DNA of 64,000 nucleotides from an uncultured Acidobacteriota bacterium (lineage in GTDB: Bacteria; Acidobacteriota; Terriglobia; Bryobacterales; Bryobacteraceae), in assembly GCA_902826685.1 (NCBI GenBank), contig CADEFT010000004.1, positions 136,469-200,468 of the forward strand. Direction: 5' to 3'. The first letter of the stretch is position 1. The number at the start of each line of letters is the position of its first letter. Shown one piece after another: positions 59,335 through 64,000 of the stretch. The position numbers and the translations under genes were made by a program. The notes beneath the pieces are model-generated. The model made no database searches and had not been told where the DNA came from. It saw only the letters and a list, made by a program, of their open reading frames with translations.

Positions 59335-59391
59335 GCGGCGCTTGGGATGGCGGGCGGGCCTGTGGTATTCTCATGAATGGCCCGCCCCAGT

Positions 59392-59467
59392 GGGCCTGTG
59401 GCGCAGTTGGGAGCGCGCTTCCATGGCATGGAAGAGGTCGTGAGTTCGAATCTCACCAGGTCCACCA
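59392..59467 (+). tRNA. tRNA-Ala (anticodon GGC)
   Basis: A full cloverleaf of 76 nt with encoded CCA. The acceptor stem pairs GGGCCTG with CAGGTCC (one G-T), the D-arm is GCGC/GCGC, the anticodon stem CTTCC/GGAAG holds the loop ATGGCAT with anticodon GGC, and the T-arm GTGAG/CTCAC holds TTCGAAT. It reads GCC and GCU. Confidence 0.96.
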
Positions 59468-59489
59468 GCAAAATCTATCCAGGCCGCCG

Positions 59490-59510
59490 AATCGGTAGGA
59501 AGCCGATTTT
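59490..59510 (+). terminator. Weak terminator after tRNA-Ala
   Basis: AATCGG (59490-59495) and CCGATT (59503-59508) form a 6-bp stem with a 7-nt loop followed by TT. It lies 22 bp after the tRNA. The remaining 235 bp up to rimO show no gene. Confidence 0.4.
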
Positions 59511-59745
59511 GACCCGCTGATTTATCGCGACCGCGGCCCTGCGCAGCATTGCTGGAGAATGGGCTTAGCAATTGGCTTCCTCAAGACGACAGAGGACCGG
59601 CGACAGACCGTGGTGAACGCCGCTCAGGCTGACGCGCAGTTCGCAATCTTGCCAAAGAGCCAGTCTCTCCCCGCGACCCCGCAACGAGCGAGTGGAGCCA
59701 GCGCGGGTCCGCTCTCCCCCCAACTGCTATCCTCAAAGAACCACA

Positions 59746-61161
59746 GTGAAAATCGGATTCGTCAGTCTGGGCTGTCCTAAAAACCTCGTCGACTCGGAAG
59801 TCATGATGGGGCAACTCACCGTCAACGGGCACCAGATCACCGCGCAGCCGGAAGACGCCGATGTCATCGTGGTGAACACGTGCAGCTTCATCGATCCGGC
59901 GAAACAGGAATCGGTGGACACCATCCTCGAGATGGCGGAGTACAAGAAAACCGGCCGGGCGCAAAAGCTGATCGTCGCCGGTTGCCTGGTGGAGCGTTTC
60001 CGCGACGATATCCGCAAGAACATCCCGGATGTGGACCACGTCATCGGCACCAACGAAATCGAGAAGATCGCCGCGCTTTGCGGAGATTCGCCGGCCAGCG
60101 AGACCGATCCCGCCGCGCCCTACCTTTATCACGAGGCGACGCCGCGGCTGCGCGCCACGCCCAGGCACTACGCCTATCTCAAGATCGCCGAGGGCTGCGA
60201 TCATCCCTGCACGTTCTGCATCATCCCGCAGTTTCGCGGCGCCTTCCGCAGCCGGCGCTTCGAATCGGTCATTAGCGAGGCCACGCGGCTGTTTCAGGAA
60301 GGCGTTCGCGAGATCAACCTGATCGGTCAGGATACGACGTGCTACGGCGAAGACTTCGGGCTCAAGGACGGTCTGGCCCAACTGCTCGAACGGCTGGCGC
60401 AAATCGAGACGCCGCATGAGAAGTGGGTTCGTTTCCTCTACGCGTATCCGAACAAAGTCACGCAGAAGCTGCTCGATACCATTGCCGCGCATCCGGCGCT
60501 GGTGAAGTATATCGACATGCCGCTGCAGCATGCCTCGGCGAACGTGCTGAAGCGCATGAAGCGCGGCGCCAACGGCGATATTTTCCTCAAGCTGCTCGAA
60601 CGCATCCGCCGCACGATTCCGGGCGTGGCGGTCCGCAGCAGCTTTATCGTTGGCTTCCCCGGTGAAACGGATCGCGACTTCGAGGAGCTTTGCCAGTTCG
60701 TCGAAGCCGCAAAGCTCGACCGGTTGGGCGTTTTCACTTACTCCGATGAAGAGACGTCGAAGAGTTTCCATCTCGACGGCAAGAGCAACGAACGCACCAA
60801 GTACAACCGCAAGCGCCGTCTGATGGCCATTCAGCGGAAGATTTCGAAGGCCCGCAACCGCAAGCTGATCGGCAGTGAGGTGCGGGTGCTGCTTGAGGGG
60901 CCGTCGAAGGAAACGGAGTTGCTTTGGGAGGCGCGTCTGCCGAGCCAGGCGCCGGAGATCGATGGCGTCTGCTACGTCAACGACGACAATGAGACCGTGA
61001 TGCGGCCCGGCCAGATGCGCACCATGCGCATTTCCGAAGCGCACGATTACGATCTGGTGGGCGGCCTTATCGACGAGGCTCCACCCGAATCTTTCGCCCT
61101 GCCCGTAAATCCGTTTCCAATCCTGCGGTCCAGCCCCGAAGCCACCCGGCAGCGGCTATGA
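59746..61161 (+). CDS. rimO: Ribosomal protein S12 methylthiotransferase
   Basis: A 471-residue radical SAM methylthiotransferase modifying Asp of ribosomal protein S12. Three Cys of the N-terminal domain are in SLGCPKN, VNTCSF and VAGCLVERF; the radical SAM cluster is [17 protein letters not shown]. The C-terminal TRAM domain follows ([12 protein letters not shown]). The short-linker CDHPC with YKKTGRAQ identifies RimO rather than MiaB. The start is GTG 59746. It overlaps yacG by 4 bp. Confidence 0.95.
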   Translation: MKIGFVSLGCPKNLVDSEVMMGQLTVNGHQITAQPEDADVIVVNTCSFIDPAKQESVDTILEMAEYKKTGRAQKLIVAGCLVERFRDDIRKNIPDVDHVIGTNEIEKIAALCGDSPASETDPAAPYLYHEATPRLRATPRHYAYLKIAEGCDHPCTFCIIPQFRGAFRSRRFESVISEATRLFQEGVREINLIGQDTTCYGEDFGLKDGLAQLLERLAQIETPHEKWVRFLYAYPNKVTQKLLDTIAAHPALVKYIDMPLQHASANVLKRMKRGANGDIFLKLLERIRRTIPGVAVRSSFIVGFPGETDRDFEELCQFVEAAKLDRLGVFTYSDEETSKSFHLDGKSNERTKYNRKRRLMAIQRKISKARNRKLIGSEVRVLLEGPSKETELLWEARLPSQAPEIDGVCYVNDDNETVMRPGQMRTMRISEAHDYDLVGGLIDEAPPESFALPVNPFPILRSSPEATRQRL

Positions 61162-61316
61162 AGTGCCCCATCTGCAAGAAAGACGTGACGCCGGAAAATC
61201 CAGACATGCCTTTCTGCAGCGAGCGCTGCCGGTTGATCGATCTGGGAGTGTGGGCCTCGGAAGGCTACGTCATCTCCAGCCCCGCGACACCATCGATGGA
61301 AGACGAGGCCGAGTAA
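61158..61316 (+). CDS. yacG: DNA gyrase inhibitor YacG (zinc-binding)
   Basis: A 52-residue protein. It has CPIC near the start and [21 protein letters not shown], the two Cys pairs (3, 6, 20, 24) and the DLGxW helix of YacG. In E. coli this small zinc protein binds GyrB and inhibits gyrase. ATG 61158 overlaps the rimO stop (ATGA) and the stop overlaps the pgpA start (TAATG), so all three are translationally coupled. Confidence 0.9.
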   Translation: MKCPICKKDVTPENPDMPFCSERCRLIDLGVWASEGYVISSPATPSMEDEAE

Positions 61317-61771
61317 TGGCCGAACTGCTGGCGACCTGGTTCGGCTGCGGATATGTTCCCAAGGCGCCTGGCACCGCCGGTGCGCTGGGGGCGCTGATTC
61401 CGGCGGTCCTGTTGTGGATGTGGCTGCCCGTAAGCCCATGGCATTATGCCGCGCTCGCCATGCTGGCGGCGCCGGTTGGCATTTGGGCCGCCGATGAAGT
61501 GGCGAGGCGGAAAGGCCTGAAGGATCCTCAGATCGTTGTCATCGATGAAGTACTGGGAGTTTGGGTGGCGCTCGGCGGCGCGGCCACGCTCAACTGGAAA
61601 AGCTTCCTTGGCGCCTTCGCGCTCTTCCGCCTGTTCGATATCTGGAAGCCGCAGCCGGTTCGAAAGCTGGAGCAACTGGGCGGCGGTCTGGGCATCGTCG
61701 CCGACGATCTGATGGCGGGTATCTACGCCGCGCTTGTCTTATTCGCGGCTGGATGCTTCAATCTGTATTAG
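61316..61771 (+). CDS. pgpA: Phosphatidylglycerophosphatase A
   Basis: A 151-residue membrane protein. PgpA motifs are YVPKAPGTAGALGAL near the start, IVVIDEVLGVWVAL and FRLFDIWKPQPV, with GGLGIVADDLMAGIYAAL at the end; acidic residues bind metal. It makes phosphatidylglycerol from its phosphate. Three to four membrane helices are visible. ATG 61316 overlaps the yacG stop. Confidence 0.93.
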   Translation: MAELLATWFGCGYVPKAPGTAGALGALIPAVLLWMWLPVSPWHYAALAMLAAPVGIWAADEVARRKGLKDPQIVVIDEVLGVWVALGGAATLNWKSFLGAFALFRLFDIWKPQPVRKLEQLGGGLGIVADDLMAGIYAALVLFAAGCFNLY

Positions 61772-61777
61772 CAGCAA

Positions 61778-62803
61778 ATGGCCTTATTCAAAGATCCTGA
61801 CCGGCCCGAAATCAACCAAGTCTCGCCGGTGGCGGCAATCCCCGGCGGCGAGTTTCAGATTCGTGGCAGGAATTTCGCCCGCGCGGACCGGCCGCGCGTT
61901 TTGCTGGGCGACGTGACGGCACCCATCGTGATCGGATCGAATTCCCTGGTGATCGCGCGCGTTCCCGACAATGCTTCGCGGGGCGAGATGGTGGTGACCA
62001 GCGGTGCGCACACCTCGTCGTCCTGGCATTGCGACATCGGCATTCAGATCGCCGATAGTCTGCATCCGGTCGCCAACCCCGCAGTGGATAACTTCGGCAA
62101 CATCTACGCCACCCTGAGCGGTTCGCGCGGGCAGAAGACGCCGGTGTCGGTCTACCGGCTGGACACAAACCACGAGATGAAGCCGCTCGCCACCGAGATC
62201 ATGAACGCGACGGCGCTGGCGGTGGATCGCGATGGCTCGGTGTATGTTTCAAGCCGCTACGACGGCATCATCTACCAGGTGACGCAGAACGGCAACATGT
62301 CGGTTTACGTGGAAGGCATGGGCGTTGCGACTGGAATCGCCTTCGACGACGACGAGAATTTGTACGTGGGCGACCGCTCGGGCACGGTCTTCAAGATCAG
62401 CCGCCAGCGGCAAATCTATGTGTTCGCCACGCTTGAGCCTTCCATCTCCGCCTACCACCTGTGTTTCGGCGCCGACCGGAATCTTTACGTGACGGGGCCC
62501 ACCACATCGAGCTTCGATGCGATTCATCGCGTCACGCCCGCGGGCGAAGTGCAGACTTTCTTCCGCGGGCTCGGCCGCCCGCAAGGCATGGCCGCCGACG
62601 TGGACGGCAATCTTTACGTTTCGGGTTCGTTGAGCGGCCGCAAGGGTGTCGTTAAGATCAAGCCGGACGGCGAAGCTTCGCTGTACCTGTCGGGACCGAA
62701 CATCGTCGGCCTGGCTTTTACGCCGTCGAAGAGTCTGATCGTCGCCACCAATAACAGCCTGTTCCGGGTGGAGACGGGCATTAGCGGGCTGCTGCCCAGA
62801 TAG
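61778..62803 (+). CDS. IPT/TIG plus NHL/SMP-30-like beta-propeller protein
   Basis: A 341-residue protein. Residues 9-90 form an IPT/TIG Ig-like domain (PEINQVSPVAAIPGGEFQIRGRNF). The rest is a propeller with repeats such as NPAVDNFGNIYATLSG, ALAVDRDGSVYVSSRYDG, GIAFDDDENLYVGDRSG and GMAADVDGNLYVSGSLSG. No signal peptide is seen although such proteins are usually exported. It lies between pgpA and cinA with gaps of 6 and 4 bp, so it is in the same operon. Function unknown. Confidence 0.82.
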   Translation: MALFKDPDRPEINQVSPVAAIPGGEFQIRGRNFARADRPRVLLGDVTAPIVIGSNSLVIARVPDNASRGEMVVTSGAHTSSSWHCDIGIQIADSLHPVANPAVDNFGNIYATLSGSRGQKTPVSVYRLDTNHEMKPLATEIMNATALAVDRDGSVYVSSRYDGIIYQVTQNGNMSVYVEGMGVATGIAFDDDENLYVGDRSGTVFKISRQRQIYVFATLEPSISAYHLCFGADRNLYVTGPTTSSFDAIHRVTPAGEVQTFFRGLGRPQGMAADVDGNLYVSGSLSGRKGVVKIKPDGEASLYLSGPNIVGLAFTPSKSLIVATNNSLFRVETGISGLLPR

Positions 62804-62807
62804 AGCC

Positions 62808-64000
62808 ATGGACGCCGCCATCATCGCCATCGGCTCGGAGCTGCTGACTCCGCAACGCCTGGACACGAATTCTCTTTTTCTGACCGACCGGTTGAACGCG
62901 CTGGGCGTTGAACTGGTGATCAAGATGGTTGTGGGAGACGACCGCGCGCGCCTGGTGAAAGCCATGCGGGATGCGCTGGCGAGCGCGGAGATCCTGATCC
63001 TATCCGGCGGGCTGGGCCCCACCGAAGACGACGTAACGCGCGACGCGGTGTCGCAACTGACCGGGTGCCCGCTTGTTTTCAGCGAAGAGATTGTCGAGTG
63101 GATCGCCGAACGGTTCCGTAAGTTTGGCCGCGCCATGGCGGAAAACAACAAGCGGCAGGCCTATCAACTGACCGGCGCCGACGTCCTGCCGAACCCCAAC
63201 GGGACGGCTCCCGGCCAGTGGCTGAGCTGGCAAGGGCGGCACATCCTGCTGCTGCCCGGCCCGCCGAACGAGTTGAAGCCGATGTTTGAGAATCACTGCA
63301 TCCCAAAGCTGCAAGCGCTGTTACCGGCGATGGTCATCCGCAGCCGGTTTTACCGCGTGGCCGGGATCGGCGAATCGGATCTCGATCAGTTGATCGCGCC
63401 GGTCTACAAGCCGTTTGAGAATCCGGTAACGACGATTCTGGCGGCGCCTGGCGATATTCAGATTCACCTGCGCGCCCGATGCGCGGCCGAAGCCGAAGCC
63501 GAAGAGCTGCTGCGCAAGGTGGGCGATCCGGTGGCCAGCGTGCTCGGCGACCGGATTTATTCCCGCAACGGCGATCCGATTGAAGCCGTGGTGGGGCGCA
63601 TGGTGCAGGCGCGCGAGCTTACCTTGAGCGTCGCCGAAAGTTGCACCGGCGGCATGCTCGCCGAACGGATTACGTCGGTGCCTGGCGCTTCCGAATATTT
63701 TGCCGGGGGATTGCTGACTTACACCAACCAGGCCAAAACCGCTCTGTTAGGCATTGAACCCGAGGTGCTGCGCGAGCATGGCGCCGTAAGCGAGCATGTG
63801 GCGAAACGGATGGCCACCGCGGTGCGCGAGCGCATGCGCACGAGCGTGGGCGTGGCCGTCACCGGCGTGGCCGGACCGTCGCAAGGCGGCGAAAAGGAGC
63901 CGGTGGGTACCGTGTTTATCGGCGTCTCGATCGGCACCACCACCACCGCAAGGCGGTTTCAATTTCCCGGCGACCGCAAGCGCGTGCGCACCATGGCGAC
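62808..64000 (+). CDS. cinA: CinA, competence/damage-inducible protein (3'-truncated by window edge)
   Basis: The first 397 codons are present. The N-terminal MoCF-type domain shows AIIAIGSELLTPQRLDTNS and LSGGLGPTEDDVTRDA, then LPGPPNELKPMF. The C-terminal PncC domain (SVAESCTGGMLAERITSVPGAS, GGLLTYTNQAKTALLG, AVTGVAGPSQGG) deamidates nicotinamide mononucleotide; the N-terminal domain of CinA is an ADP-ribose pyrophosphatase in studied cases. The stop lies beyond the window. Confidence 0.94.
   Translation, partial: MDAAIIAIGSELLTPQRLDTNSLFLTDRLNALGVELVIKMVVGDDRARLVKAMRDALASAEILILSGGLGPTEDDVTRDAVSQLTGCPLVFSEEIVEWIAERFRKFGRAMAENNKRQAYQLTGADVLPNPNGTAPGQWLSWQGRHILLLPGPPNELKPMFENHCIPKLQALLPAMVIRSRFYRVAGIGESDLDQLIAPVYKPFENPVTTILAAPGDIQIHLRARCAAEAEAEELLRKVGDPVASVLGDRIYSRNGDPIEAVVGRMVQARELTLSVAESCTGGMLAERITSVPGASEYFAGGLLTYTNQAKTALLGIEPEVLREHGAVSEHVAKRMATAVRERMRTSVGVAVTGVAGPSQGGEKEPVGTVFIGVSIGTTTTARRFQFPGDRKRVRTMA

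Noticed and set aside
59371..59571. 66-codon minus-strand frame containing GEIRTHDLFHAMEARSQL
   Set aside because: This is the antisense translation of tRNA-Ala, a well-known spurious protein.
59468..59745. Possible integrated element beside the tRNA gene
   Set aside because: No integrase, no duplicated tRNA 3' end and no foreign genes are seen; only a weak hairpin is present.

Overview
This is a GC-rich, gene-dense chromosomal segment that looks like an acidobacterium of the Bryobacterales/Solibacter type. The clues are an ADOP-type ABC permease, two very large TonB-dependent receptors of the Oar-like kind, paired DUF1549/DUF1553 and DUF1501 genes, a Tat-exported sulfatase, several Tat-type sugar enzymes and many short overlaps between neighbouring genes. 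No phage structural genes, insertion sequences or CRISPR array are visible. The taxonomic call is inferred from gene content.

The main discovery is a complete diversity-generating retroelement (DGR) at 46591-49424, minus strand. In transcription order it has a target gene encoding a TIR domain fused to a C-terminal FGE-sulfatase/C-type-lectin-like fold, a 110-bp variable repeat (VR) at the 3' end of that gene, an avd accessory gene, a DGR-type reverse transcriptase, and a 110-bp template repeat (TR) that overlaps the 3' end of the RT gene. TR and VR differ at 19 positions and all 19 are adenines in the TR, which is the signature of adenine-directed mutagenic retrohoming. Thirteen residues of the predicted binding face have changed. 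The TIR domain suggests a diversified sensor coupled to a signalling or NAD-consuming effector.

Layout. 1-900: end of an Xre/MbcA/ParS-type antitoxin and a RES toxin. 900-6650: TPR protein, ADOP permease, double U32 protein. 6.7-16.7 kb: recO, TonB receptor, enolase-superfamily enzyme, sulfatase, and a 1371-residue secreted protein built as module-3Ig-module-3Ig-module. 16.8-21.2 kb: PBP1b-like synthase, aroB, menaquinone methyltransferase. 21.2-30 kb: Uma2 protein, B12-radical SAM protein, DUF362 protein, the cdaA-cdaR-glmM operon, a lipase-like hydrolase and a frameshifted nucleotidyltransferase-like gene. 30-37 kb: an exported triple-RidA protein, RNase T2, M14 peptidase, TIM-barrel isomerase, PQQ-type propeller, AhpD-like protein. 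37-46.4 kb: a second TonB receptor, VapBC-like pair, and an operon DUF1549/1553-DUF1501-ECF sigma-anti-sigma. 46.6-49.4 kb: DGR. 49.5-58.8 kb: Uma2, phosphoesterase, PIG-L deacetylase, a mannonate dehydratase-like/Gfo-Idh cluster, DUF3052, a large orphan, HAD and epimerase. 58.8-64 kb: DinB, tRNA-Ala, rimO-yacG-pgpA-NHL-cinA.

Two window-wide patterns stand out. Many genes with no Shine-Dalgarno sequence have a TANNNT-like hexamer 6-8 nt before the start codon, as expected for leaderless mRNAs. Convergent genes commonly overlap or abut at their stop codons, leaving no room for ordinary terminators.
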